64,000 nt of DNA from Brevundimonas subvibrioides (lineage in GTDB: Bacteria; Pseudomonadota; Alphaproteobacteria; Caulobacterales; Caulobacteraceae). The position numbers were made by a program, and so were the translations under genes. This document shows, one piece after another, positions 34,136-43,877 of this stretch (positions within the stretch are counted from its first letter, which is position 1; each line of letters opens with the position of its first letter). The DNA is taken from positions 1 to 64,000 of the forward strand of contig NCEB01000016.1 in assembly GCA_002280475.1 (NCBI GenBank), read 5' to 3'. The notes beneath the pieces were generated by a model. The model was not told the DNA's origin. It made no database searches and was given only the letters and a program-made list of their open reading frames with translations.

Positions 34136-36027
34136 CACGCCGCGCGCTTCAGGCCGCGACGACCCATGGGCCGCCTGCCCGTCTCCTTGGGCGCCGCGTC
34201 GAACAGCTCGGCCAGCTTCTCGATCATGACCCCCGCCAGCTGTTCCACATCGACGATGGTGACGGCGCGGCGGTACCAGCGGGTGACGTCGTGGCCGATG
34301 CCGATGGCGATCAACTCGACCGGCGACTGGGTCTCGATTCGCTCGATGACCTGGCGCAGGTGCTTGTCCAGATACAGGGCCGCATTGGCCGACTGGGTCG
34401 AATCGTCGACCGGCGAGCCGTCGGAGATGACCATCAGGATGCGCCGCGCCTCCGGCCGGGCGGTCAGCCGCTCGTGCGCCCAGGTCAGGGCCTCTCCGTC
34501 GATGTTCTCCTTGAGCAGGCCCTCGCGCATCATCAGGCCCAGGTTCTTCTTGGCCCGGCGCCACGGAGCATCCGCCGCCTTGTAGATGATGTGACGCAGG
34601 TCGTTCAGGCGGCCGGGCATGGGCGGCTTGCCGGCGGTGATCCAGGCCTCGCGGCTCTGACCACCCTTCCAGGCGCGCGTGGTGAAGCCCAGGATCTCGA
34701 CCTTGACCCCGCACCGCTCCAGCGTCCGCGCCAGGATATCAGCACAGACCGCCGCGACCATGATGGGCCGCCCGCGCATGGAGCCGGAGTTATCGAGCAA
34801 CAGGGTCACGACCGTGTCGCGGAACGGGCTCTCGCTCTCGGCCTTGAAGCTCAACGGACTGGTCGGGTCGGTGATGATCCGGGTCAGGCGGGCGGTGTCC
34901 AGCACGCCCTCCTCCAGATCGAAGGCCCAGCTGCGGTTCTGCTGGGCCATCAGCCGGCGCTGCAGCTTGTTGGCCAGACGCGCGACGACGGACGACAGGA
35001 TCGTCAGCTGCTGGTCCAGCAGGGACCGCAGCCGGTCCAGCTCCATCGGATCGCACAGATCGGCGGCGTCGATGACCTCGTCATAGGCGGTGGTGAAAAC
35101 ACGATAGGCGTCGATGGCCCGGCCGTCGTCGGCGTTCTCCTGACGGTTCGGCAGGGCCCCCTCGGCCACGTCGGGCCCGTCGTCGACCTGGTCGCCGTCG
35201 CGCTCGGCCGGCTGGCCGGACTGCTGCGCCTCCCGGTCCTGTTCGGAGCTTTCGTCCTCGGACCGGCCGTCCATCGACTGACCGCCCTCGCCCCCGCCGT
35301 CGTCCTGTTCGTCCTCCTCGTCCTCGGAGGGTTCGGGGGACTGTGGCTCGGGCTCGTCCTCTCCGGCGTCGTCGGAGGCCTCGTCGCCCCGCCCGTCGCC
35401 CGGATCGAGATCCAGCGCGCGCAGCACGTCCTTCAGGGCTGAGCCGAAAGCCGTCTGATCCTCGGCCTTGTCCGCCAGGGCATCCAGCTCAGCGCCGGCC
35501 TTGTCTTCCAGCCCCTCGCGCACAAGGTCCAGCATGGTCCCGGCCCCGTCCGGGCTGCGCCGCCCTGTGACGCGTTCTCGCAACAGCAGGGCCACGGCCT
35601 CGGCCACCGGCACGCGATCGGCGTCGGCGATGCGAAGCGCCCCGGATTTCTCCAGCCGGGTCAGAAGCGCCGCGTCCATGTTGGCCCGCACCCCCGCCAA
35701 AGAGGCCGAGCCGTGCGCCTCGACGCGGGCCTGTTCGACCGCCTCGAACACCTCTGCCGCGCGGCTGTCGGTGGGGCGCAGGCGGGCGTGGACGGTCTCG
35801 TCGTGATTGGCCAGGCGCAGGGCCAGCCGGTCTGCCTGCCCCCTCAGGGTCGCGCTTTCGCCGGCGGAGGCCACGCGCGGCGGGTGCGGCAGGGTCAGAA
35901 CGCCGTTCGACAGACGCGGCCCATCGGAGCCGAACACGACCTCCAGCTCGGCCTGTTCGGCCAGGGCCCGCGCGGCATGGGCCAGCGCGCGCTTGAAGAC
36001 GTCCTGGGGGCTGTCGGCGGGAGGCAT
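34135..36027 (-). CDS. cobT: Cobaltochelatase subunit CobT
   Basis: Protein of 630 residues. It has the N-terminal CobT domain, a very acidic central linker (about residues 205-270, rich in D/E/Q/S) and a C-terminal von Willebrand A-like domain with the [15 protein letters not shown] motif. CobT works with the AAA+ protein CobS to drive cobalt insertion by CobN in aerobic cobalamin synthesis. CobS is not next to it here; CobST pairs are sometimes kept without the rest of the pathway, so another metal chelatase role is possible. No cobalamin riboswitch is seen upstream. Confidence 0.93.
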   Translation of the reverse strand: MPPADSPQDVFKRALAHAARALAEQAELEVVFGSDGPRLSNGVLTLPHPPRVASAGESATLRGQADRLALRLANHDETVHARLRPTDSRAAEVFEAVEQARVEAHGSASLAGVRANMDAALLTRLEKSGALRIADADRVPVAEAVALLLRERVTGRRSPDGAGTMLDLVREGLEDKAGAELDALADKAEDQTAFGSALKDVLRALDLDPGDGRGDEASDDAGEDEPEPQSPEPSEDEEDEQDDGGGEGGQSMDGRSEDESSEQDREAQQSGQPAERDGDQVDDGPDVAEGALPNRQENADDGRAIDAYRVFTTAYDEVIDAADLCDPMELDRLRSLLDQQLTILSSVVARLANKLQRRLMAQQNRSWAFDLEEGVLDTARLTRIITDPTSPLSFKAESESPFRDTVVTLLLDNSGSMRGRPIMVAAVCADILARTLERCGVKVEILGFTTRAWKGGQSREAWITAGKPPMPGRLNDLRHIIYKAADAPWRRAKKNLGLMMREGLLKENIDGEALTWAHERLTARPEARRILMVISDGSPVDDSTQSANAALYLDKHLRQVIERIETQSPVELIAIGIGHDVTRWYRRAVTIVDVEQLAGVMIEKLAELFDAAPKETGRRPMGRRGLKRAA

Positions 36028-36168
36028 GGCGAAACCCCTAATCGGTCCCGAACCCGGGGGCCAGAGCGTCGGATGGCCGCGAACATGGCGAACGTGCGTT
36101 CACCGCGTCTATTCACGCCCGGGCAGGGTCTGGCGTGCATTCTTCCGTGTCACGTTCCGGAGCGCGTC

Positions 36169-36318
36169 ATGAGGGAACTGCCCGTTCGCCTGGCCCAGAT
36201 GGAGGCCCGCCCCCGTCGCCAGCTGTGGCGTGACGGCCTGTTCTTCGCCGCCTCCTTCGTGGGCACCTTCTACGCCTCGGTCCTGATGCTGGAACACGCC
36301 GCCGCCCTGATGGCGTGA
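36169..36318 (+). CDS. Small single-pass membrane protein
   Basis: A 49-residue frame with a GGAG ribosome site 8 bp before the ATG. The first 20 residues are charged (RLAQMEARPRRQLWRDG) and the rest is hydrophobic (LFFAASFVGTFYASVLMLEH), consistent with a single inner-membrane helix. It lies divergent to cobT and ends 5 bp before the convergent GT9 gene. I do not recognise it; the ribosome site and membrane pattern support a real gene. Confidence 0.55.
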   Translation: MRELPVRLAQMEARPRRQLWRDGLFFAASFVGTFYASVLMLEHAAALMA

Positions 36319-36323
36319 GGACT

Positions 36324-37268
36324 TCACCCGGCGTGGGCGTCGTGCAGCGCCAGAACCGCCTCGAACACCCGGTCCACCGTCAGATCCTCGATCGGGGCGA
36401 ACCCGCCCCGGACCGGATTCGACGCCGCGATCGCCGTGCGCGGCCCGCGCGGGCCGTACAGCCACCACTCCGTCGGACCGAACAGGCCGAGCGTCGGCCG
36501 CCCCAGCGCCGCCGCCACATGCATCAGGCCTGAATCGTTCCCGACGAACAGCGTCGCCCGGTCGATGGCCGCCGCCGAGGCCAGGATGTCGCCCTTGCCG
36601 ACGAAGTCGATGGCCCGATCCCCCGCCACCGCCAGGGCCGGGGCCGCCGGTGGATGGTCGCCGGGCCCGCCCACCGGCATGAAGCGCCAACCGGCGAAGC
36701 GCGGCTCGGCCATCAGACGCCGCACCAGTTCGCCCCATCGATCCGCCGGCCAGCTCTTGCCCGGCTGATGGGCGATGGGAGCCAGGGCCAGGATCGGGCC
36801 GGGACCGGCGCCGTCGGCCAACTGCGGATCGATCACGGCGGTGGCCTCGGCCCGGGCGCGGTCGTCGAGGAATATCGCCGGCTCCAGCGGCGCGGACGCC
36901 CCCATCATCGCCGTGACCATCTCGACCTTGGGCAGGCCGGTCTCCCACGTCCTCGAATAGACGATCCGCCGGTCCGCCCGGAGCAGCCAGGCCAGGGCCG
37001 AGCCGCGAATGTCGACGACGAGGGCCCATCGTTCGCCCGACGCCTGTTTCCAAAGATCCAGCCAGTGTCCGGCGGCCTTCTTCTTGTCCAGCACGATGAC
37101 CCGTTCGACGCCGGGGGCCGAACGGAAGAAGGGGGCGGGCGGCCGTCCGCAGGCGACGGTGATCCGGGCCCCCGGAACCTGGCGCGCGATCTCGCGGATC
37201 ACCCCAGAGGAGATGACGCAGTCGCCGATGCGGTTGGAGGAGACGAACAGGACCTGGTTGGAGGACAC
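36324..37268 (-). CDS. Glycosyltransferase family 9 (heptosyltransferase-like)
   Basis: Protein of 314 residues. VLFVSSNRIGDCVISSGVIR at the N-terminus and VGNDSGLMHVAAALGRPTLG near residue 250 are the standard GT9 signatures, with FGPTEWWLYGPR after it. Members add heptose or related sugars to the LPS core from the cytoplasmic side. It starts at a GTG with AGGAAAG upstream. It stands alone, apart from the glycan locus at the window start. The sugar is not certain. Confidence 0.88.
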   Translation of the reverse strand: MSSNQVLFVSSNRIGDCVISSGVIREIARQVPGARITVACGRPPAPFFRSAPGVERVIVLDKKKAAGHWLDLWKQASGERWALVVDIRGSALAWLLRADRRIVYSRTWETGLPKVEMVTAMMGASAPLEPAIFLDDRARAEATAVIDPQLADGAGPGPILALAPIAHQPGKSWPADRWGELVRRLMAEPRFAGWRFMPVGGPGDHPPAAPALAVAGDRAIDFVGKGDILASAAAIDRATLFVGNDSGLMHVAAALGRPTLGLFGPTEWWLYGPRGPRTAIAASNPVRGGFAPIEDLTVDRVFEAVLALHDAHAG

Positions 37269-37292
37269 TCAATCTTTCCTGGCTACCCCTCC

Positions 37293-37411
37293 CCGTGCAC
37301 CCCGGCGAAGGCCGGGGTCCAGATAACAGACTGGTGCGGCCGAGCCATCCCCGTGTGCCCGTCCGGGCATCTCATGCGCCTCTGGACCCCGGCCTTCGCC
37401 GGGGTGCACGG
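37293..37411. repeat. Intergenic palindromic element with perfect 31-bp inverted ends
   Basis: Bases 37293-37323 and 37381-37411 are perfect inverted repeats with a nested CCCCGGCGAAGGCCGGGG palindrome; 57 bp lie between them. It has the same architecture as the element at 14357-14487. The right end stops 7 bp before the ATG of the hydrolase, so any hairpin in the RNA would sit next to its ribosome binding site. Confidence 0.85.
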
Positions 37412-37418
37412 TAGGTGG

Positions 37419-38207
37419 ATGACCGACCACCACACCCTGACCCGCTCCGACGGCGAGACCCTGGCGTTCAAGCGCGTCGAGGGCACCGGCTACACCGTCC
37501 TCTGGATCGGTGGCTTCCGCTCGGACATGGAGGGGACCAAGGCCCTGGCACTGGACGCCGCCGCCCGCGAACGCGGCTGGTCGTTCGTCCGCTACGACCA
37601 CTTCGCGCACGGCCGGTCCTCGGGCGACTGGCGTCAGGCCACCATCGGGCGCTGGCGCGGGGACGCCATCGGCCTGATCGACAGTCTGGAGGGCCCGATC
37701 ATTCCGGTCGGCTCATCCATGGGCGGCTGGGTCGCCCTGCTGGCGGCGCTGGCGCGGCCGGAGCGGATGGCGGGCCTCGTTCTGGTCAACCCGGCACAGG
37801 ACTTCACCGAGCGGCTGATGTGGCCCTCGCTGGACGACCCTGTCCGCCAGGCCATCCTGCGCGACGGCGAGGCGACGATCGTCGAGGAAGGACTGGGCGA
37901 GTACGTCCTGACGCGGCGGATGTTCGAGGAGGCGCGGGACTGGCTGCTGCTGGACCGGCCGATCCCGATCGCCGCCTCGATCCATGTGCTGCAGGGTCGG
38001 GCGGATGAGACCGTGCCCTGGGCCCACGCGGTGACGCTGGCCGAGCGCCTGACGGGCGGCGACGTCCGGTTGGATCTGATCGAGGACGGGGACCACCGAC
38101 TGTCGACCCCGCGCGATCTGGAGCGGCTGATCGAGGCGGTCGAGAGGATGCGCTCGCTCAACTCGCGGGCGGCCGGGCCGCGAACGATAGCGGTGGAAAG
38201 GGCTTAG
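37419..38207 (+). CDS. Alpha/beta hydrolase
   Basis: Protein of 262 residues. The nucleophile elbow is GSSMGGW near residue 105, preceded by YDHFAHGRSSGD and followed by a C-terminal GDHRLSTP segment carrying the likely catalytic His; the acidic residue is probably in QGRADETVPW. This is the standard serine hydrolase triad arrangement, similar to palmitoyl-protein thioesterase ABHD10-like proteins. The ATG at 37419 follows AGGTGG directly; the frame is open further upstream through the palindrome. It overlaps the convergent M23 peptidase by 4 bp. Confidence 0.88.
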   Translation: MTDHHTLTRSDGETLAFKRVEGTGYTVLWIGGFRSDMEGTKALALDAAARERGWSFVRYDHFAHGRSSGDWRQATIGRWRGDAIGLIDSLEGPIIPVGSSMGGWVALLAALARPERMAGLVLVNPAQDFTERLMWPSLDDPVRQAILRDGEATIVEEGLGEYVLTRRMFEEARDWLLLDRPIPIAASIHVLQGRADETVPWAHAVTLAERLTGGDVRLDLIEDGDHRLSTPRDLERLIEAVERMRSLNSRAAGPRTIAVERA

Positions 38208-39574
38208 GACCGCGTCGCGGCCGGAGCGGCCGGGCGCAGGCCGGGGGCCGAGGCCTGCATCACGACCGGGCGGCGCTGGCCGCCGGCGGCGATGATACGG
38301 TCGATCCGGGCCTTTTCGGCGCGGAAGCCGGCCAGATCGGCACCGGTCAGTTCCGTGCCGACGTCGACGCGGATGCTGGTCGGGTTGATCCGCTGGCCGT
38401 TGCGCCAGATCTCATAATGCAGGTGCGGACCGGTGGAGGCACCGGTCGAACCGACATAGGCGACGACCTGGCCCTGGCTGACCCGCTGACCGGCGCGAAT
38501 GCCCGAGCCATAGCGCGACAGGTGGCCATAGCCGCTTTCCAGGCCGTTGGCGTGGCGGATCCGCAGCCAGTTGCCATAGCCGCCCCAGCGCCGGGCCTCG
38601 ACCACCACGCCGTCGGCGGGGGCCACGATCGGCGTGCCGGTGCCGGCGGCGAAATCGATGCCCTGGTGCATGCGACGGAAACCCGAGATCGGATGGGTCC
38701 GCACGCCGAAGGACGACGAGACGCGGAAGCCGCGCACCAGTGGCGTGCGCATCATCGACGACCGCATGTTCTTGCCGCTGGCGTCGAAATACTGCGGCTC
38801 GCGCGCGCCGGCGGGCTGGTAGCGATAGAAGGCGATGCCCTTGAGCTCGGCGTACATCAGGTCGCCCGTATCCACGGTGCGGCCGTTCTCGGTGACCGAG
38901 CGGTCGAACACCAGGGTGAAGTCGTCGGACGCGCGGATGTCACGGTCCAGGTCGAAGCGATGGGCGAAGATCTGGATCGCCTTGCGTCGGATATTGGCAT
39001 CGGCACCCATGCGCTGGGCGGTGGCCGACAGGGAGCCGCGAACCTCGGACGTCAGAACGACGGTTTCCTCGGTGACGCGCTCCTCGAGCGCGCGCAGGCG
39101 CAGCGCGCCGTCGAAGCTGCGCGAGACGGTCAGCTGGCTGGCCGGGCCGGTGCGCATGGTCAGGCCGATCAGGCGGGCGTCGCCCCGGCCGCCGCGCGGA
39201 CGGGCGATGGCGGTCTCGAAACGCAGACCGGCCTGCATCTGCGAAACATCATAGGCGTTGGACAGGGTGGCGGCGACGGCCGAGGCCTCGGCGCCGCTGA
39301 TGCCCGTGCGCTGGACGGCCTGTTCGAAGGTCTCGCCACGGCGGATCTGGACCGGAATGGCTTCGGGGGCGGTCAGGCCGGCGGGCGCGCCGGCGGCGGC
39401 GAAGGCGCGGGCTTCCAGGCTGGCGATCTGTTCGGCGGTCAGTTCGGGAACCGGCTCGGCCTGAGCGGGTTGATAGACCCGGCCGGCAAGCGAGGCCACG
39501 GTCAGGGCAGCAACGGCGGTCAGGAGATGCGGCGCAAAACGCATCGGCTGACGGCGCGGATCGAACTGAGCCAT
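38204..39574 (-). CDS. M23 family metallopeptidase (LytM-type)
   Basis: Protein of 456 residues starting MAQFDPRRQPMRFAPHLLTA; a membrane or signal segment spans about residues 12-30. An OapA/LysM-like middle part (IPVQIRRGETFEQAVQRTGI) precedes a C-terminal LytM domain with the zinc and active-site residues in RRMHQGIDFAAGTGTPI and TGPHLHYEIWRNG. It would cleave peptidoglycan cross-bridges in the periplasm or activate amidases; all expected metal ligands are present. GGGGA lies upstream of the ATG. It is divergent from ydbH. Confidence 0.92.
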   Translation of the reverse strand: MAQFDPRRQPMRFAPHLLTAVAALTVASLAGRVYQPAQAEPVPELTAEQIASLEARAFAAAGAPAGLTAPEAIPVQIRRGETFEQAVQRTGISGAEASAVAATLSNAYDVSQMQAGLRFETAIARPRGGRGDARLIGLTMRTGPASQLTVSRSFDGALRLRALEERVTEETVVLTSEVRGSLSATAQRMGADANIRRKAIQIFAHRFDLDRDIRASDDFTLVFDRSVTENGRTVDTGDLMYAELKGIAFYRYQPAGAREPQYFDASGKNMRSSMMRTPLVRGFRVSSSFGVRTHPISGFRRMHQGIDFAAGTGTPIVAPADGVVVEARRWGGYGNWLRIRHANGLESGYGHLSRYGSGIRAGQRVSQGQVVAYVGSTGASTGPHLHYEIWRNGQRINPTSIRVDVGTELTGADLAGFRAEKARIDRIIAAGGQRRPVVMQASAPGLRPAAPAATRS

Positions 39575-39962
39575 CGGTCCCCGGCGAACAACGACGCCAG
39601 ACGGCGCCAAACCCACTCAAAGCAAGGATCGCGCCCAAGTCCCCCCGGATGCGAGGCGAGTCCTATAACCCGCCGACGCCACCATGGGAAGCAGGGTCGT
39701 TACAAATGATTAACCGCCACGGGCGCTGACGGTAGAGTTGGGTCGATTTGGGTATTCCGACGGTGTTCGCGACAGTCTATCGCCAAGCTATGGACGCCAA
39801 TGCTGTCATCGATGAATCGCGTCCGGTCGCCAAACGGTGTCGATCCACTCAAAGTGACCTCGATGCCACTCATTGTGGCAGAGCCGACACGGGCGTGCCG
39901 ACACGCTACACATCGGCTCTTCTGAATCGGGGCGATGTGCCGCACCGGGACGGGCATCGCGG
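39575..39962. other. Divergent intergenic region, no gene recognised
   Basis: This 388-bp stretch separates the M23 peptidase from ydbH. It contains an 8-bp inverted repeat (AGAGCCGA at 39880-39887 and TCGGCTCT at 39913-39920) and short open frames on both strands without ribosome sites or recognisable products. It probably holds the promoters of both genes, which I cannot place. Confidence 0.5.
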
Positions 39963-42900
39963 ATGAGCGCGTCGGGTGCCCCACCGAGACGTTCCCGGCG
40001 ACGGGCGCTCGCGCGACGCGTCGGCGTCGGCGTTCTGATCGTCGTCACACTGGTGACCGTTCTGGCGGCGGTCGCCTGGCTGAACCGGCGGGTCGCCGCG
40101 CGCGAGGTGCTGGTCGGCTGGCTGGACCGGCGCGGCATCCCGGCCCAGGTCGAGGTCGAACGGTTGGAGATCGACGGCTTTGTCGGTCGTGTCCGCATTG
40201 GCGATTCCGCGAACCCCGATGTGACGGTCGAGCGTGTCGAGGTCGATTACGGCCTGACCCTGCCCTGGTCGCGGACGGGCATGGGCGTCACGCCCACGCG
40301 CATCCGGCTGGTCCGGCCCGTGATGCGGGCCACATGGCGCGACGGCCGACTGTCGTTCGGCTCCCTGGACCCGCTGATCGAGGAGTTCACCGGCCGCCCG
40401 CCCCGGCCGGACAGTCGCGGTCCGATCGTGGTGGTCGAAACCGGCCGGCTGAGGCTGGACACAGAATATGGTCCCGTTTCCCTGCTGGCCGATGCCCGTC
40501 TCGACGACGGCAAGCTGATGCGGCTGTCTGCGCGGATGCCGGCGGCATCGCTTCGCAGCGGCGGTGTCGAGGCCCGGGGCCTCGGTGGATCGCTGGAGTT
40601 GACCACCACAGGGGACCGCGTGACGACGCGACTGGTGCTGGACGCCCAGAGATTCACCCTGCCGAGCGCGGCGGGCGAGGACGCGCGTCTGGTCGCGACC
40701 GGCGACCTGCCCTATCCGGACATGGAGGCGCGCAGGGGCGACGGGCGGGCGGCGCTGACAGTCCGGCTGACCGGCGATCGCCTGACCGTGGGCGAGGCCT
40801 CGGCACAGGGCGCGACCCTGACTCTGGCGGCGGACGGCGAGGCCACGGGCTGGGTCGAGACCCTGGGCTTCGAGGGGACGGCGAATGCGCGTCTGGCGGC
40901 CGATCGTCTGACGGCGCCGGGGCTGTCCGCGCGCGGTGCCGACATCGCGGCGACGGACGCTCGCCTCGCCATGCGCCGCCGGTCGGACGCGATCGACTGG
41001 AGCCTGCGCGGTCCTGCCCGGATCATGGCCGCCTCGGGTCAGGCCGGAGACCTGACGTTGGCGGGGCTGACGGCGACGTCATCCGCCCTGGCTCTGCGGT
41101 CGGACGGCGAAGGCGTCGAGGCCGGCGGGCCAATCACGGCCAGCTTGACCCACGCGGCGCTGGACAGCCTGCGGCTGGAGGCGGTGACCGGCCGTCTTGA
41201 TCTCGACTACGCCTCGGCCCGGGCGACCGCGCTGTCTCTGACCGGCCGCGTCGCCGCCGGTCGCGGCGGCTGGCCCCTGTTCGGCCCGGCGAGGTCCGAC
41301 GATGTGCCGGAGTTGGCCGAGCTGAAGCGCGCGCTCGGCGGCTTCTCGCTTTCGGCCCCGGCCCTTCGCCTCACCTCCGGCGAGGCCGGGACGACCGTGA
41401 CTCTCAGCCAGCCGGCGCGGATCACGCCCGTCAACGGCGGCGTCCTGACCCTCTCACCAGCGGCGACACCCCTGTTTTCGGCCCGGCCCGGCGAGCGCGG
41501 GGGCGGGGCCCTGACCCTGACCGCGACTCGGGGGCGGGGCCTGCCGGAGGCCGCCTTCGCGGTCCCGGACTGGCGGCTGACGGCCGGAGGCTTCCAGGCC
41601 CGGCTGGACGGTCGCGCCGCCCTCGACTTCGGCCCGGCGCGGGGTCTGACCGTCCAGACGGCGGGTCTTCTGGCCAGCGACCGGGGGCGGGTGACCTATG
41701 CGCCCGACGCCTGTGTGGCGATCGCGGTCGAGCGGCTGGATTTCGACGAGAACGACGTCATGGACGTCTCCGGCCGCCTCTGCCCGTCGGGCGGCCCCCT
41801 TCTGGTCGCCGAGGGCGGTCGCTGGCGGGTGTCGGGCGCCATGAGAGGCGTGGACGCCCAGGCCCCCTTCCTGGCGCTGGCCGTCTCGGAGGCTGAAGGG
41901 CCGGTGGTGGCGACGGGCTCCTCGGCGGGGCTGGGCCTGGACGCCCGGGTGACGACCGCGACCGTCGAGGACGCGACCCGGCCGCTCCGCTTCAACCCCC
42001 TGACGGCCAGCGGTCGGGCGCGTCTGGAGGGCGAGCAGTGGTCCGGCGCCTTCGACCTGGCGCGGTCGGGCAATCCGCTGGGACGCCTGACGCTGGCGCA
42101 TGACGGACCGAGCGGCGTGGGCGGGGTCGGGATCGAGGCCCCGTCGCTGGTGTTCGCCGAGGGTGGCCTGCAACCCGCCGACCTCAGCCCCCTCGCCGCC
42201 GATTTCGTCCAGTCGCCCGCCAGCGGCTCGGCGTCCTTCACCGGTCGCATCGCCTGGAGCCCCGACCTGCCCGAGGGCGGCACGAGTTCCGGTCGGCTGG
42301 TCATCCCCAGCCTGGACTTCGCCAGCCCCGCCGGCCCGGTGAAGGGGCTGTCTGGCACCATCGACTTCACCAACCTGGCGCCCCTGACCACCGCCCCGAA
42401 CCAGTCCCTGCGCGTCGCCACCCTGGAGTCGATCGCGCCCCTGACCGACCTCGACCTGCGCTTCCAGCTGGACAAGGCGGCCATCACCGTCGAGGGCGGG
42501 GCCATCCAGGCGGCGGGCGGGACCGTGCGGGTCGAGCCCTTCAGCGTGCCCCTGGCGCGCGAGCCCTTCTCGGGCGTAATCGTGCTGGACCGCATCCAGC
42601 TGGGAGAGCTGATCGCCGGCGCGGGCTTTGGCGACAAGGTCAGCCTGGACGCCGTGGTCTCGGGCCGCCTGCCCTTCATCTCGGATCCCGACACCGGCGT
42701 GCGGGTGACCGGCGGCACCCTGTTCGCGGCCCAGCCCGGTCGCCTGTCGATCGCGCGCGAGGCCCTGACCGGACTGGAGGCCGGAGGCGGCGGGGCGGTG
42801 CCGCCCGGCACGGTCGAGGACCTGGCCTATCAGGCCATGGAGAACCTGGCCTTCGACGTCCTGACCGCCGAGGTGAACAGCCTGGATGAGGGCCGCGTCG

Positions 42901-43112
42901 GGGTCCTGTTCCGCATCGTCGGCCGTCATGACCCGCCCCAGCGTCAGGAGCTGCGCCTGAGCCTGGCCGAGCTGATGAGCCGCGAGTTCCTGAACCGGCC
43001 CCTGCCCTTGCCGTCCGAAACCGGCATCGACCTGACGCTGGACACCACGCTGAACCTGAACCAGCTGATCTCCGACCTGCTGGAGGTCAATCGGGCGAGG
43101 AACGGCGAATAG
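39963..43112 (+). CDS. ydbH: YdbH-type AsmA-like intermembrane bridge protein
   Basis: Protein of 1049 residues with a basic N-terminus and one membrane anchor (VGVGVLIVVTLVTVLAAVAW), followed by about 950 residues of beta-rich sequence and a C-terminal DUF748/YdbH-like end (LRLSLAELMSREFLNRPLPL). The call is reinforced by the next two genes, which match YnbE and YdbL. In Escherichia coli YdbH spans the periplasm and works with TamB and YhdP in phospholipid transport to the outer membrane. The ATG at 39963 starts MSASGAPPRRSRRR; the upstream open frame has no support. Confidence 0.85.
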   Translation: MSASGAPPRRSRRRALARRVGVGVLIVVTLVTVLAAVAWLNRRVAAREVLVGWLDRRGIPAQVEVERLEIDGFVGRVRIGDSANPDVTVERVEVDYGLTLPWSRTGMGVTPTRIRLVRPVMRATWRDGRLSFGSLDPLIEEFTGRPPRPDSRGPIVVVETGRLRLDTEYGPVSLLADARLDDGKLMRLSARMPAASLRSGGVEARGLGGSLELTTTGDRVTTRLVLDAQRFTLPSAAGEDARLVATGDLPYPDMEARRGDGRAALTVRLTGDRLTVGEASAQGATLTLAADGEATGWVETLGFEGTANARLAADRLTAPGLSARGADIAATDARLAMRRRSDAIDWSLRGPARIMAASGQAGDLTLAGLTATSSALALRSDGEGVEAGGPITASLTHAALDSLRLEAVTGRLDLDYASARATALSLTGRVAAGRGGWPLFGPARSDDVPELAELKRALGGFSLSAPALRLTSGEAGTTVTLSQPARITPVNGGVLTLSPAATPLFSARPGERGGGALTLTATRGRGLPEAAFAVPDWRLTAGGFQARLDGRAALDFGPARGLTVQTAGLLASDRGRVTYAPDACVAIAVERLDFDENDVMDVSGRLCPSGGPLLVAEGGRWRVSGAMRGVDAQAPFLALAVSEAEGPVVATGSSAGLGLDARVTTATVEDATRPLRFNPLTASGRARLEGEQWSGAFDLARSGNPLGRLTLAHDGPSGVGGVGIEAPSLVFAEGGLQPADLSPLAADFVQSPASGSASFTGRIAWSPDLPEGGTSSGRLVIPSLDFASPAGPVKGLSGTIDFTNLAPLTTAPNQSLRVATLESIAPLTDLDLRFQLDKAAITVEGGAIQAAGGTVRVEPFSVPLAREPFSGVIVLDRIQLGELIAGAGFGDKVSLDAVVSGRLPFISDPDTGVRVTGGTLFAAQPGRLSIAREALTGLEAGGGGAVPPGTVEDLAYQAMENLAFDVLTAEVNSLDEGRVGVLFRIVGRHDPPQRQELRLSLAELMSREFLNRPLPLPSETGIDLTLDTTLNLNQLISDLLEVNRARNGE

Positions 43113-43215
43113 TGCGCGCCAGGCCAGGGCCTGGCTTTGCCGTTCAGCGGCCATTCACGCTACAGGGCGCATCCGAAGTGGCAGTGAACGCGTTCCCGAC
43201 CCGGAGACCTCGCCG

Positions 43216-43410
43216 ATGACCCCGCCCAAGCGCCTGATCCGAACCACCCTGCTCGCCGTCGGCGCGGCCACCCTGCTGGCCGGCTGCACCCCGACGATCC
43301 GGTTGCAGGTCGACCCGATCCAGATCTACGCCAAGCTGGACGCCGACGTCCGGGTGCGGCTGGATCAGGAGCTGCGCGACCTGCTGGCCGAAAACCCGAA
43401 CCTGTTCTGA
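43216..43410 (+). CDS. ynbE: YnbE-type outer membrane lipoprotein
   Basis: A 64-residue protein with a signal peptide and lipobox TLLAGC, then TPTIRLQVDPIQIYAKLDAD and VRVRLDQELRDLL, which is the YnbE pattern. In Escherichia coli YnbE extends the beta groove of YdbH at the outer membrane. The ATG is 103 bp after ydbH, with a GGAGA site upstream. It overlaps a possible early start of ydbL. Confidence 0.9.
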   Translation: MTPPKRLIRTTLLAVGAATLLAGCTPTIRLQVDPIQIYAKLDADVRVRLDQELRDLLAENPNLF

Positions 43411-43445
43411 TGACCCTCTCTGTTTCCAAGGAAGCGAACCGTCCC

Positions 43446-43823
43446 ATGACCCTGAACAAGCTCTTCGTGCTCGGCGCCGCCGTTGCCGCGCTGGGCGTCG
43501 CCGCCGGCGCGGCCCCCTCGTCAGGTGCCTGGGCTCAGACCTCCGAGCAAAAGGCCCTGATCGACGCGGCCAAGGTCCAGGGCGTCGTCGGCGAACAGGC
43601 CGACGGCTATCTGGGCATCCGGACCCCGCCGGCTCCCGCTCCATTGGCTGCCGCCGTCTCGGATACCAACGACGCCCGTCGCGCGGTCTATGGCGACAGC
43701 GCCCGCGCCGCCGGCACCACGACCGATGTGGCCGCCGCCCGGATGTTCGAGGCCCAGCTGTTCGCCCGGATCCCGGCCGGCCAATGGTACAGAAACGCCT
43801 CGGGCCAGTGGGTTCGGCGCTGA
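43446..43823 (+). CDS. ydbL: YdbL-type periplasmic protein (DUF1318)
   Basis: Protein of 125 residues starting MTLNKLFVLGAAVAALGVAA with a cleavable signal peptide ending near AWAQ. The mature part (ALIDAAKVQGVVGEQADGYL, NDARRAVYGDSA and a C-terminal GQWYRNASGQWVRR) matches DUF1318. In Escherichia coli YdbL acts as a chaperone that limits YnbE multimers. An in-frame ATG at 43410 overlapping the ynbE stop would add 12 residues before the signal peptide; the later start gives a normal one. Confidence 0.88.
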   Translation: MTLNKLFVLGAAVAALGVAAGAAPSSGAWAQTSEQKALIDAAKVQGVVGEQADGYLGIRTPPAPAPLAAAVSDTNDARRAVYGDSARAAGTTTDVAAARMFEAQLFARIPAGQWYRNASGQWVRR

Positions 43824-43877
43824 TCCGGCGCATCGTGTCGCGGGCGGGCTCGCCCGCGATGTGCTAAGGGCCCGCCC

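Noticed and set aside
34136-34714. Upstream extension of the phytase-like frame
   Set aside because: It overlaps cobT in another frame; the ATG at 34135 gives a proper lipoprotein signal and shares a base with the cobT stop.
34135-36168. Cobalamin riboswitch upstream of cobT
   Set aside because: The short intergenic region upstream of cobT shows no B12-box-like sequence.
39748-39966. Short plus-strand frame between the M23 peptidase and ydbH
   Set aside because: No ribosome site and no recognisable product; it merges into the ydbH start region.
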